DNA of 64,000 nucleotides from assembly GCF_015207605.1 (NCBI RefSeq), contig NZ_JADEWO010000001.1, positions 62,001-126,000 of the forward strand, read 5' to 3'. This DNA is from Oculatella sp. LEGE 06141. Lineage in GTDB: Bacteria; Cyanobacteriota; Cyanobacteriia; Elainellales; Elainellaceae. Both the position numbers and the translations under genes were made by a program. Within the stretch, counting starts at the first letter, position 1; the number at the start of each line of letters is the position of its first letter. Below are positions 39,081 through 47,901 of this stretch, one piece after another. Below the pieces are notes generated by a model, which ran no database searches, was not told the origin of the DNA, and saw only the letters and a program-made list of their open reading frames with translations.

Positions 39081-39562
39081 TGGCTGATTTTTTCACGTCT
39101 TCCCCGCATTGGTCAGTGGAGTATTCCGCAACTACACCCGTAACCGGCCTAGAGCCAGAGCTAGGGGGCTATCTAAGAGATGCTCCAGAGCGGAGTGGGC
39201 TAGAGCCAGAGTTGGGCGGCTTTAACCGCCAAAAAGGGGTTTACGTTGATGAAGTGACTTGCATTGGCTGTAAGCATTGCGCTCATGTTGCGCGCAATAC
39301 GTTTTACATTGAGCCTGACTATGGGCGATCGCGGGTGGTTCGCCAGGATGGTGACACGGAAGAGGTGATTCAAGAAGCGATCGATACCTGCCCGGTAGAT
39401 TGCATCCACTGGGTTGAATACACTGAGCTAAAGACCTTAGAGGAAAACCGCAAGTATCAAGTTATTCCGGTAGCTGGATTCCCGGTTGACCGGGCGATTG
39501 CCGCTGCTGCCGAGCGCCGACAAAAGCGAAAGGTTCGGTCTAAGCCGCATTTGACAGAGTGA
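39080..39562 (+). CDS. [4Fe-4S] ferredoxin of the ycf35 operon
   Basis: 160 residues. One ferredoxin-type cluster site: C61-x2-C64-x2-C67 in 'TCIGCKHCAHVARNTFYIEP', plus CPVDC at 104-108. Before it, the motif GLEPELGG is duplicated (residues 23-30 and 40-47), joined by YLRDAPERS. The C-terminal ~45 residues are helical and basic. The start overlaps the ycf35 stop by one base, so translation is coupled. An electron-transfer partner for the Ycf35/DUF2997 proteins is inferred. Confidence 0.92.
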   Translation: MADFFTSSPHWSVEYSATTPVTGLEPELGGYLRDAPERSGLEPELGGFNRQKGVYVDEVTCIGCKHCAHVARNTFYIEPDYGRSRVVRQDGDTEEVIQEAIDTCPVDCIHWVEYTELKTLEENRKYQVIPVAGFPVDRAIAAAAERRQKRKVRSKPHLTE

Positions 39563-39609
39563 GGCAGCGCGGTTGGGTTGCATTAAAGCCCAACCAAGGG
39601 CATAACCCC

Positions 39610-39639
39610 ATCCCCCGGCAGCGATCGCTGCCGGGGGAT
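39610..39639. terminator. bidirectional terminator hairpin built around a HIP1 site
   Basis: A perfect 30-base palindrome with arms ATCCCCCGGCAGCGA and its complement; the centre is GCGATCGC. AAATTTTATC follows on the plus strand. It lies between the convergent ferredoxin and priA genes, 47 bases after one stop and 15 bases after the other. A second inverted repeat, GGTTGGG/CCCAACC, precedes it. Confidence 0.8.
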
Positions 39640-39654
39640 AAATTTTATCTAAAG

Positions 39655-42219
39655 TTACATCAGAGTCAGCGGATCAATGTCGATCGTCAGGCTGACCGAG
39701 CTGGGGCAAACGGTGCGGAGGGATTCAAGCGCAGGCAGCTTACCTGGTGATTGCAGCGATCGCTTCAGCAAGATTTGCCAACGGTAGCGCCGCGAGACTC
39801 GAATGACTGCCGCAGGGGCAGGTCCCAACAATTCATAGCCTGCATCGTCAATAGTCGGACGCAACCGCTCGGCTATCTGTTCTGCCGCTTGCTGCACGGC
39901 ATCGGCGTTAATGCTGCTGAGCCGAATTAACACCAACTGACCATAGGGCGGATAACTAAGTGCTGCTCGCTTGTCTAATTCAGCTTCGACAAACGATTGA
40001 TAATCATGCTGCTGTACGGCCTGAATGACCGTGTGTTGAGGCGAGTAGGTTTGCAAAATGACCTGCCCTGGCTCCTCTCCCCGACCTGAGCGTCCAGCAA
40101 CTTGCAGCAGCGTTTGGAACGCCCGCTCGCTGGCGCGATAATCGGCAAGATGAAGCAAACCATCTGCCGCCACAACGCCAACCAACGTCACCTGGGGTAA
40201 GTCAATCCCTTTGGTGAGCATCTGCGTTCCAACCAGCAGATCGGCTTCTCCTTGGGCAAACTGAGTCAGCAAGGTTCGATGTGCCCCTTTAGTACGGGTT
40301 GTATCGCTATCAAACCGGATACTTTTCAACTCTGGAAACTGCTCAGCCAGCTCTTGCATCACTCGCTGAGTACCGCTACCAAAATGTTTTAGATAAGGAG
40401 AACCGCAGTCTGGGCATTGGCGAGGGTGCGATCGGCTGTAGCCGCAATAGTGGCATCGTAACGAATCAAAGCCGCCAGAGTGGATTTGGTGATAGGACAG
40501 CGAAACATCACAGTTTGGGCATTCGACGACATAGCCACAACTGCGGCAGGAAACAAAGGTGCTGTGCCCCCGCCGATGGATAAAAAGTAAGCCCTGCTGC
40601 CCTCGTTCCTTAAGCTGCTTTAGCGCCAGTTGAAGCGATCGACTAAAAATAGAGCGATTTCCCTGCTGCAATTCTTGCCGCATATCAACCACCTGGATCG
40701 GCGGCATTGGGCGAGCCTGAACACGCTCGGGCAGGGAAAGATAAAGGGCCGCAGGCGCAGTTGATTCAGAAACACACTGCTCATTACCTGTTTGCACCAG
40801 ATCAGGCGGGTTAACCTTGATCCAACTCTCCAGGGACGGAGTGGCAGACCCTAAAACCAATGGACACTGAGCCAATGTCGCTCGCCATTCAGCCACCATT
40901 CGGGCGTGATAGCAGGGAGCGGGTTGGTCTTGCTTAAAACTGCTGTCGTGTTCCTCATCTAAAATGATCAACCCTAAATGATGCAACGGCGCAAAGATAG
41001 CCGAGCGAGTGCCAATTACCACTTGAGGGGTACCGCTGAGCATCTGCCGCCAGGTGTCATAGCGCTCGCCATCGGATAAAGCGCTATGATACACCCGCAC
41101 ATTAGAACCAAAGCGTGCCCGAAATCGATCGGTGAGCTGAGGGGTCAAGCCGATTTCGGGAACCAGCACCAGAGCAGATTTTCCCTGTTGCAATATTGGC
41201 GTAATTGCCTGGAGGTACACTTCCGTTTTTCCAGAGCCAGTTACGCCATGCAGCAAAACGGAGCTGTATCCTGTCAGCGCGGTAATGGTGGCTAATGCGG
41301 TGGACTGAGCGGAGGTCAGGCGTTTGGGGCGATCGCTACCCATCTCTAGCCCTGCTTCAAAGCGCAACACCTCTCGCGGTTGAATCACCACATATCCTTT
41401 CTGAGCCAGGGCTTTTACAACGGACGAACTCACATGACAGACTTGCAATAGCTCTTGCAACCAGAGGTCACCCCCTCGTCGCTTTAACACATCTAAAATT
41501 TCTTGTTGCCGGGGACTCAGCGAGGCAAGAGGTGGCTCGGCAACCAACGTTACAGCCTGCTGCTGCTTGGGGCGAATGGTGGCAGGAGGCTCTAAATAGC
41601 TCTCGACCCAGCCACGTGCCAGCAAATCTCGCAATCCTCGGTTAGCATTGCGGACTTGACGCTGTAAGTAGTGCCAGGTGTAATCTCCCTGTTTTTGTTC
41701 CCTGAGGCAAGATAACAGGTGTTGAGCCGCCGCAGGTAAAAATACATCGGCTCCGGGGGGAATGGTTTCGGGCTTGAGCCGGATACGCCGCTGCGATCGC
41801 CCCAGCAAACCAGGCGGCAGGGCAACGCGCACCACCTGCATGAACGACGTGCAGTAATAGTCAGCAACCTGGTGCAGTAATGCCCAATAAGAGGGCGGGA
41901 AAAAGCCCGAACTAACAATGTCCTCAACCCAGCGAATCGAGCTACGGTCGAGATCGGCAGGAAGCTGATGCACAACCCGAATGGCGATCGCTCCCACCTG
42001 CTGAGTACCAAATGGAACAGTGAGAATATCACCCGGATGAACCGATAGGTTTAAGGGCACCTGATACGTGTAAAGTCCCTGGACACCAGAGCAATCTACC
42101 AGGACTTCCACCCACCGAGATGTTGGCACTGTAGCCTCATAGATGCCGTTCGACTCAGCTACATCGGCTAACACAGAGCGAGTTCCAGATACAAGCTGAC
42201 GATCAGGATCAAACTGCAT
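39655..42219 (-). CDS. priA: primosomal replication restart helicase PriA
   Basis: 854 residues from ATG 42219 (MQFDPDRQL); an upstream ATG at 42336 would add 39 hydrophobic residues unlike PriA. Walker A 'LLHGVTGSGKTEVY', DEAH-type 'LDEEHDSSFKQ', and the zinc-binding region with 'CRSCGYVVECPNCDVSL', 'CHYCGYSRSHPRQCPDCGS'. Helicase C-terminal motifs 'ADLLVGTQMLTKGIDLP' and 'GRSGRGEEPG'. It reloads the replication machinery at stalled forks. Single gene. Confidence 0.96.
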   Translation of the reverse strand: MQFDPDRQLVSGTRSVLADVAESNGIYEATVPTSRWVEVLVDCSGVQGLYTYQVPLNLSVHPGDILTVPFGTQQVGAIAIRVVHQLPADLDRSSIRWVEDIVSSGFFPPSYWALLHQVADYYCTSFMQVVRVALPPGLLGRSQRRIRLKPETIPPGADVFLPAAAQHLLSCLREQKQGDYTWHYLQRQVRNANRGLRDLLARGWVESYLEPPATIRPKQQQAVTLVAEPPLASLSPRQQEILDVLKRRGGDLWLQELLQVCHVSSSVVKALAQKGYVVIQPREVLRFEAGLEMGSDRPKRLTSAQSTALATITALTGYSSVLLHGVTGSGKTEVYLQAITPILQQGKSALVLVPEIGLTPQLTDRFRARFGSNVRVYHSALSDGERYDTWRQMLSGTPQVVIGTRSAIFAPLHHLGLIILDEEHDSSFKQDQPAPCYHARMVAEWRATLAQCPLVLGSATPSLESWIKVNPPDLVQTGNEQCVSESTAPAALYLSLPERVQARPMPPIQVVDMRQELQQGNRSIFSRSLQLALKQLKERGQQGLLFIHRRGHSTFVSCRSCGYVVECPNCDVSLSYHQIHSGGFDSLRCHYCGYSRSHPRQCPDCGSPYLKHFGSGTQRVMQELAEQFPELKSIRFDSDTTRTKGAHRTLLTQFAQGEADLLVGTQMLTKGIDLPQVTLVGVVAADGLLHLADYRASERAFQTLLQVAGRSGRGEEPGQVILQTYSPQHTVIQAVQQHDYQSFVEAELDKRAALSYPPYGQLVLIRLSSINADAVQQAAEQIAERLRPTIDDAGYELLGPAPAAVIRVSRRYRWQILLKRSLQSPGKLPALESLRTVCPSSVSLTIDIDPLTLM

Positions 42220-43591
42220 TGAGAGACTTAGACCATAACCATAGACATAAAACAGACGAAATAAAACAGAACCGCTCTTAAACACCCAGGCACTCAGGAT
42301 AGAGCCAGAACTAGATTTAGGGGGTTCGAGTGACACTCTACCCTTCTAAAACCATCCTTCAAAAACGGTGTGCCCTGTCTCAACAGTTTAATCCAGGAAT
42401 TGAACGAGTAGCGGAGGAGGCTATTTCAGTTCACCTGTAATTCAGTTCACCTGTAAACTTTTATTCGACAGAAACGGAATCCTTTAAAGAATGTTCAAAA
42501 AGATGACTCAACTCAGACCAACAACAAACCAACAACAAGGGGCACTGGCATATTCATAAAGCTCTTTTTTTCAGCAAAGTTAATTATTTCTAAAGACTAT
42601 TTTAGTCTCATTTTTTCTACAAACGCAAATTGCACTCTGCACGCACTGCAATTTTAACAACAACGAACTCCGTAAAATTGACTAATGCCCTGAACAAATA
42701 ATTAATACCAAACAAATCGTCAGGCCGCCTGAAATGGCCTGGAATCAGGGAAAACGGCATCAATGTTGATTATGAGCCGATAGAGGCTGTAGTGTAACAC
42801 TTAGCAATGTTAACCTCAAAAAACTAGCGTGACTAAATTTTATTTTGCAATCAATGTAAATCTAAATCTGTAATTATCTGCTTTAAATTTCACCAAAATG
42901 AGTGATTGCCAATCCCTGCCGTTAAACCGAATCTCTAGGGTGAGTGCAAAAACCAACTAACAGCTAACAGCTCAGACAGACTAAAACGATTGACCTTTTC
43001 ATTCCATTGGTAGATAGAAACTCTCTTACGGTCATGCAAAGCTATTCTTGGGTCAGGTTGGTGTAGTAAATTCAACTTGAATATGCTAACTGTCTCAACG
43101 AACGAATCGTTCCTCTGCTGATGTTCAGCAGCGTTTAAACAACCGAGAAGTGCCTCAATAACCTCTATCAACTAACTTACAGTTGATGTTTTTTGTTTTC
43201 AATTTCTGCCAGCGACGCACTGCCACTCCGCTTTTTAGAACTGGGAGGAGTTGGATTGCAGCGTCGTGTACGCCGAAAGTTTGAATTTTGTAGTTAGAAG
43301 AACAATCGTAAGTTCAATATCAGGTAGTTTTAGCAAAAGACGTTTCATCTGCCTCTGTTCTGTCTCTTAGTAGCTTGTCGTTCGCAACTTCGCGTGTTAG
43401 CAACTTGAATAGTTTGCTTCCCTGAGAAGAGCCATCTACTTTGCTGTTGACTGTGAGAAGAGCTGAGAAGCAAGCCTGGATTTTATTCAACGACACCAAA
43501 GCAAGACTCATTGTGATAGTCCATTTGGCGCTATCGCTGCTTTAGATATACAAACAACGGAACCACCAACGTTAGAACAGCGACTTTAAAC
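42220..43591. other. long AT-rich region upstream of the sigma factor
   Basis: About 1.37 kb without a credible gene, the longest gap in the window and more AT-rich than its surroundings. It holds a perfect 16-bp tandem repeat (42425-42456) and an imperfect long hairpin (43213-43266, arms CGACGC/GCGTCG with inner CCACTCC/GGAGTTGG). Minus-strand frames of 63 and 78 codons lack ribosome sites. It probably contains the sigma gene's promoters and a long 5' leader; an RNA gene cannot be excluded. Confidence 0.5.
42425..42456. repeat. perfect 16-bp tandem repeat
   Basis: TTCAGTTCACCTGTAA occurs twice with no gap, about 205 bases upstream of the assigned priA start. Confidence 0.85.
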
Positions 43592-44791
43592 ATGACAACG
43601 GTATTCAATCACAATTCCAAACAAGCAACGGACGATCGCAGAGATAACTCCGCTGACTTACTTCAACTGGATTTACCCTCTGAAGACGATTTTCTAAACA
43701 CAGGTATTAGCGAACCTGAACTGGATGTTTCTCCGGATCAAATCGATCCACCTGATGCAGGAGTAACGGTTGAGTTTGATTCAGATTCTGACGATATTAA
43801 TGCCTTATTTGGCGATGCTTCTCCTGGCTACCGCAAATCTGTTTCGGATGATGCGGTAGGTGCCTTTTTTAAAGAGATGGCACGGTATCCATTACTGAAA
43901 GCAAACGAAGAGATAGAGTTGGCGCGGAGCGTTAAGCTGCTGGCCGAAATGGAAGAGTTGCGCGATCGCCTCACTGAAGAACTGGGACACAAACCCAGCA
44001 AAGCAGAAATCGCTGCAACCTTGGAGCTAACCGAGCGGCAGTTGGAGCACCGGCTTTACCAGAGCCGGGTTGCCAAGCGCAAGATGATTCGGTCTAATCT
44101 GCGCTTAGTGGTTTCAATTGCAAAACGCTATCTTAATCGCGGTGTGCCGTTTCTAGATCTGATTCAGGAGGGCGCTTTAGGACTTAACCGGGCAACCGAA
44201 AAGTTTGACCCAGATAAAGGCTACAAGTTCTCAACGTATGCCTACTGGTGGATTCGGCAGGGCATTACCCGCACGATCGCCAACGATGCCCGCACTATCC
44301 GGTTGCCCATTCACATTGTTGAGAAGCTTAACAAGCTGAAAAAAGCCCACCGCGACCTGCGAAAAGAGTTAAACCGCAACCCAACAGAAGAGGAACTGGC
44401 TGAAGTGTTAGAAGTAACACCCGACCAGCTTCGCAACTTACAGCAGGTGCGGCGGCGATCGCTCTCGCTGAACCACCGGGTAGGCAAGGGTGAAGACACC
44501 GAGCTAATGGAACTGTTGGAAGACAACAGCACCCAGTCGCCCGAAGCGCAAATGAGCGAATCGATGATGCGGCAGGAGATTTACAACGTTTTAGGAGAAG
44601 TCTTAACCGAGCGCGAGAAGGATATCATTGCCCTGCGTTATGGCCTAACCACTGGCGAACCTCACACGCTTGAAGAAGTAGGTGGCCTATTCAATCTCTC
44701 GCGTGAACGGGTACGGCAAATTCAAACCAAAGCCATGCGAAAACTTCGGCGTCCTCAGGTTGCAGCTCGATTAAAGGGCTGGCTGAGATAA
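43592..44791 (+). CDS. sigC: group 2 sigma-70 factor, SigC-like
   Basis: 399 residues. An acidic N-terminus of ~85 residues, then region 1.2 'DDAVGAFFKEMARYPLLKANEE', region 2 'NLRLVVSIAKRYLNRGVPFLDLIQEGALGL' and 'YKFSTYAYWWIRQGITRTIA', region 3, and region 4.2 'TLEEVGGLFNLSRERVRQIQ'. It ends RLKGWLR; the cyanobacterial group 1 factor SigA typically ends LKEYIR and has a different N-terminus. So this is a non-essential-type factor of the cyanobacterial RpoD-like family; SigC is my best match from memory. No clear Shine-Dalgarno precedes the ATG. Confidence 0.88.
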   Translation: MTTVFNHNSKQATDDRRDNSADLLQLDLPSEDDFLNTGISEPELDVSPDQIDPPDAGVTVEFDSDSDDINALFGDASPGYRKSVSDDAVGAFFKEMARYPLLKANEEIELARSVKLLAEMEELRDRLTEELGHKPSKAEIAATLELTERQLEHRLYQSRVAKRKMIRSNLRLVVSIAKRYLNRGVPFLDLIQEGALGLNRATEKFDPDKGYKFSTYAYWWIRQGITRTIANDARTIRLPIHIVEKLNKLKKAHRDLRKELNRNPTEEELAEVLEVTPDQLRNLQQVRRRSLSLNHRVGKGEDTELMELLEDNSTQSPEAQMSESMMRQEIYNVLGEVLTEREKDIIALRYGLTTGEPHTLEEVGGLFNLSRERVRQIQTKAMRKLRRPQVAARLKGWLR

Positions 44792-44816
44792 GGCTGCCTC
44801 TAATTCCTGTGGTACG

Positions 44817-44836
44817 CTCAGGTCAGTTGACCTGAG
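44817..44836 (+). promoter_or_regulatory. inverted repeat covering the ribosome-binding position of the GNAT gene
   Basis: CTCAGGTCA (44817-44825) and TGACCTGAG (44828-44836) are perfect 9-base complements with a 2-base centre, ending 6 bases before the ATG at 44843. It has no T-tract. It could be a repressor operator or, in RNA, a hairpin hiding the start site. Confidence 0.55.
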
Positions 44837-44842
44837 ATTGCC

Positions 44843-45829
44843 ATGTCTGATGCTGTGACCCAGATCCATCAGCAAATCAGCATACGAGTTGCTGAGCCTG
44901 CGGATGCTGCTACCCTGTTCCAGTTGGTTTGCTCATTAGCCGAGTATGAAAACCTGCTACATGAAGTGACTGGTAGCGCAGAGGCATTAAAGGAGCATCT
45001 GTTTGGGGCACATCCTTACGCTGAAGCGCTGTTAGCTGAAGTGGATGGAACGACCGCTGGCTTTGCCCTGTTTTTCCCAACCTACTCACCGATCCTGGGG
45101 AAACCCAGTTTTTATCTCGAAGATTTGTTTGTGCAGTCAAGGTATCGAGGCCAGGGAGTCGGCAAAGCGCTACTTCAGCATCTGGCAACGCTGGCTCGCG
45201 ATCGCCACTGTGGGCAATTAGAGTGGAGCGTTTTGGACTGGAACGAACCTGCGATCGCCTTCTATCGCCGCATAGGCGCTAAACTGTTGGACACCGTGCG
45301 TGTCTGCCGAGTCGCCGGAGCTAGTTTATCTAACCTGGCAAGCGGCACAGCCCAATCAGTTCGGTTCGCTACGGTAGCAGACGTACCAGAGTTATTCGCT
45401 TTAGTTAGAGCCAACGCAGACTATCACCACATGTCGGCTAATTTCACTGCTACACCCGAACGGTTAACCCAGGCTCTATTTGGCTCCCATCCGTTTGCAG
45501 AAGCCGTTGTAGCAGAACGCAACGGTGAAATGGCCGGAGGTGCGTTGTTTTTCCATAACTACTCTACGTTTTTGATTAAACCAGGCATCTGTATGGAAGA
45601 CCTGTTTGTTCAGCCAAACTATAGGCGGCAGGGAGTTGGACGGGAACTGCTGACATATCTGGCTCAACAGGCGCTCAGCCGCCAATGTGGCCGGTTGGAA
45701 TGGCTGGTTCAACAGTGGAACAGTGACGCGGTGGCATTTTATCAGCATCTGGGAGCCGTTATCTTAGTAGACTGGCGGATTTGTTGTCTCGATCAAGAAG
45801 CGATCGCAGCGCTAGCCGCATCCCGTTAA
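44843..45829 (+). CDS. tandem double-domain GNAT acetyltransferase
   Basis: 328 residues made of two homologous GNAT domains, ~12-155 and ~170-318. Each has an acetyl-CoA pyrophosphate motif: 'RYRGQGVGKALL' in the first and 'NYRRQGVGRELL' in the second. Parallel stretches include 'YLEDLFVQSRYRGQG' / 'CMEDLFVQPNYRRQG' and 'GQLEWSVLDWNEPAIAFY' / 'GRLEWLVQQWNSDAVAFY'. Single-domain relatives acetylate diamines and related amines, but the substrate here is unknown. It starts 51 bases after the sigma factor stop, with an inverted repeat in place of a ribosome site. Confidence 0.88.
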   Translation: MSDAVTQIHQQISIRVAEPADAATLFQLVCSLAEYENLLHEVTGSAEALKEHLFGAHPYAEALLAEVDGTTAGFALFFPTYSPILGKPSFYLEDLFVQSRYRGQGVGKALLQHLATLARDRHCGQLEWSVLDWNEPAIAFYRRIGAKLLDTVRVCRVAGASLSNLASGTAQSVRFATVADVPELFALVRANADYHHMSANFTATPERLTQALFGSHPFAEAVVAERNGEMAGGALFFHNYSTFLIKPGICMEDLFVQPNYRRQGVGRELLTYLAQQALSRQCGRLEWLVQQWNSDAVAFYQHLGAVILVDWRICCLDQEAIAALAASR

Positions 45830-45926
45830 TCAACCGTTGCTCACGGCAATGTCTGGCTGAACCGCTGGTCGTCACCGAGCCAATCCATCTAGCAAACCGC
45901 CCCTTCACGACCACCAGGAGTTTAGT

Positions 45927-46133
45927 GTGATTATTTGGGTCAACGAACAGATCGATCCGTCTGGAATCATATATTCCTGCATTGCCTGCTGTGACGAAAC
46001 CCAGGCGCAGGAATGCCACGATTCATTTAAAGCCAACCTCACTTCCGAGCAAAAAGCCGCCGGTTGGGTTGCTCGTCTCCGCACCGTTGAATCCTGGGAT
46101 GACGTGCCTGTGAGCGCTCTCAAACTGAACTAA
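45927..46133 (+). CDS. small conserved-looking protein, unknown
   Basis: 68 residues from a GTG start with CAGGAG 6 bases upstream. The sequence is well ordered: 'MIIWVNEQIDPSGIIYSCIACC' split by two adjacent Cys pairs, then 'AGWVARLRTVESWDDVP'. Cysteines at about 18, 21, 22 and 30 could bind a metal. It looks like a small cyanobacterial orphan family known to me only by appearance. Confidence 0.65.
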   Translation: MIIWVNEQIDPSGIIYSCIACCDETQAQECHDSFKANLTSEQKAAGWVARLRTVESWDDVPVSALKLN

Positions 46134-46573
46134 CGAAACGAACGGAACGAACAGTTCTCTGGCTCAGCTCAAGCAAACTAGCGCCAAACCGCTGTTTCGG
46201 CATGGGCATGAGCCGCTTTCCGTCCAAACCACGTCTTGAGGATAGTCAAATTGCTCGATCGGCGGTTAAAAAGTCCGCTGTGGGTGTTTATGACGCAACC
46301 ACCCCAATCACCACATTTGTGGCCAGTTCAGTTAAATCGGCACGGTAGAGCGGCTTGCGCCTGGAACCTGTAGTGGAGTAGAGATGGTGGAGTAGAGGAA
46401 GTAGAGACAAGCTGACAAATTTCTATCTATAGAGCGGTGTCAGACAAAGCAAGTGACTGACTGGATAGTCCGATCGGTCAGTTTTGGGCAAAAGGTTTTA
46501 CTTTTATAAATCTTAACCACTACATTAATGAGTAAGAGCCTCCCCGTTCATCTCTACCTGGCAGAACAGCACC
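46134..46573. other. intergenic region upstream of the efflux adaptor gene
   Basis: 440 bases with no credible ORF. It contains purine-rich near-repeats (GTGGAGTAGAG at about 46372 and 46388) and the operator/promoter-like segment listed separately. Confidence 0.4.
46456..46510 (+). promoter_or_regulatory. candidate operator and promoter of the efflux adaptor
   Basis: ACTGAC (46456-46461) and GTCAGT (46477-46482) form an inverted repeat spaced by 15 bases, overlapping the 8-bp palindrome CCGATCGG (46470-46477). A TATAAA -10-like box lies at 46505-46510. The arrangement resembles TetR-type operators that control efflux genes, but no tetR gene is in the window. Confidence 0.4.
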
Positions 46574-47896
46574 ATGCAATCTACTTTTTCTACTCCCCCA
46601 GCTAATCGGCGTTTATCTACCGCCGCCCGTCAGTTGCTGTTGGTTGGATTGCTTATCACTACGACCGGATGTGGCTGGTTGCCCAAGCAGGAAGCCCAGG
46701 CACAATCCTCTGGTGAACGAGGGGAAAGAGACCAATCTGCCGCTGTTGAAACCGCGATCGCCCAGGCGGGAAGCATCGAAGAAACGCTCGAATATACCGG
46801 CACCACCGAACCTGTGAGCCAGGTCGTTGTGCGCCCCCAGGTAGAAGGGCAGCTTTTGGCACTGAATGTAGACGTGGGCGATCGCATTCAACGGGGACAA
46901 ACGATTGCGCGTCTGGATGATGGCTTGCTGGTGGCCGCTGTGCGCGAAGCCGAAGCCGAACTTGCCGCCAGAAGGTCGGAAGTAGCGCAAGCCCAGGCTC
47001 AGGTTAGCGATGCTCAAACGCTGGTTGAACAAGCCCGGTTGCAATATCAGCAAGCCACTGCCGATGCCCGCCGTTTACAGTCGCTAGCTGGGGAGGGTGC
47101 CATTTCGATACAAGAAGCTGAAACGGCTCAAACCGCCATGCAAACCGCAGAGCAAGCTGTTCGATCAGCGCAGGAACAAGTTCGAACACGCCAGCAAGCG
47201 ATCGTGGCTGCTCAGGGTCGGGTTAATGCCCAGGAAGCAATTGTGGACGAGGCATCACGGCGGCGCTCTTATACACAGTTGTCCTCGCCTATTACTGGAT
47301 TGGTACTAGAACGAGCGGCAGAACCGGGCAATCTAATCCAACCGGGAGACAGCCTGTTGCAGCTTGGCGATTTCAGCTCGGTTAAGGTGATTGTGCAGGT
47401 GTCCGATCGCGCCGTGTCCAGTGTGCAGGTAGGGCAATCTGCCACCGTTCGGCTGGATGCGTTTGCCAATCAAGCATTTGACGGCAGAATTACTCGCATT
47501 TCTCCAGCAGCCAACCCAGTAGCGCGTCTTATACCGATTGAAGTCACCATTCCCAACCCGGACGGGCGCATTGGCAGTGGGATGTTAGCTCGCGTCAGCT
47601 TTGAATCCAGTAATGCCGATCGCGTTGTTGTACCCGAAGCCGCACTCAATGCCAGCGAAGGTGAAACCCCTTCGACCCTATTTGTGGTGGAAGGCGAAGG
47701 CGAAAACGCCAGAGCGATCGCCCGTCGCGTCCAGGTTGGCGAGAGAGCCAATGGTCAGGTTGAAATTTTGTCGGGGTTAGAACCGGGTGAAGCCTTCATT
47801 GCCCGTAGCAGTGATTCACTGACCGATGGGCAATCGGTACGGCTGAGCATTCTTTCTGAAACGCAGACAAACGAGGCCGCCAATGCGGTCAACTAA
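46574..47896 (+). CDS. RND-type efflux periplasmic adaptor (HlyD/MFP family)
   Basis: 440 residues. The N-terminal hydrophobic segment ends in a Cys ('LLITTTGCGWLP'), consistent with a lipoprotein or membrane anchor. A biotinyl-lipoyl half ('QVVVRPQVEGQLLALNVDVGDRI'), a long coiled-coil hairpin (~115-225, Ala/Gln/Glu-rich), the second lipoyl half ('YTQLSSPITGLVLERAAEPG'), and beta-barrel domains ('GRITRISPAANPVARLIPIEV') follow. It would link an inner-membrane pump to an outer-membrane channel. The pump gene normally follows, but here the next gene is convergent and unrelated. Confidence 0.9.
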   Translation: MQSTFSTPPANRRLSTAARQLLLVGLLITTTGCGWLPKQEAQAQSSGERGERDQSAAVETAIAQAGSIEETLEYTGTTEPVSQVVVRPQVEGQLLALNVDVGDRIQRGQTIARLDDGLLVAAVREAEAELAARRSEVAQAQAQVSDAQTLVEQARLQYQQATADARRLQSLAGEGAISIQEAETAQTAMQTAEQAVRSAQEQVRTRQQAIVAAQGRVNAQEAIVDEASRRRSYTQLSSPITGLVLERAAEPGNLIQPGDSLLQLGDFSSVKVIVQVSDRAVSSVQVGQSATVRLDAFANQAFDGRITRISPAANPVARLIPIEVTIPNPDGRIGSGMLARVSFESSNADRVVVPEAALNASEGETPSTLFVVEGEGENARAIARRVQVGERANGQVEILSGLEPGEAFIARSSDSLTDGQSVRLSILSETQTNEAANAVN

Positions 47897-47901
47897 GCGC
47901 T

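Noticed and set aside
42219-42336. 39-residue N-terminal extension of PriA
   Set aside because: Hydrophobic and unlike PriA; the ATG at 42219 gives a normal N-terminus.
42935-43511. Minus-strand frames of 78 and 63 codons upstream of the sigma factor
   Set aside because: AT-rich chance frames with no ribosome site and no recognisable sequence.
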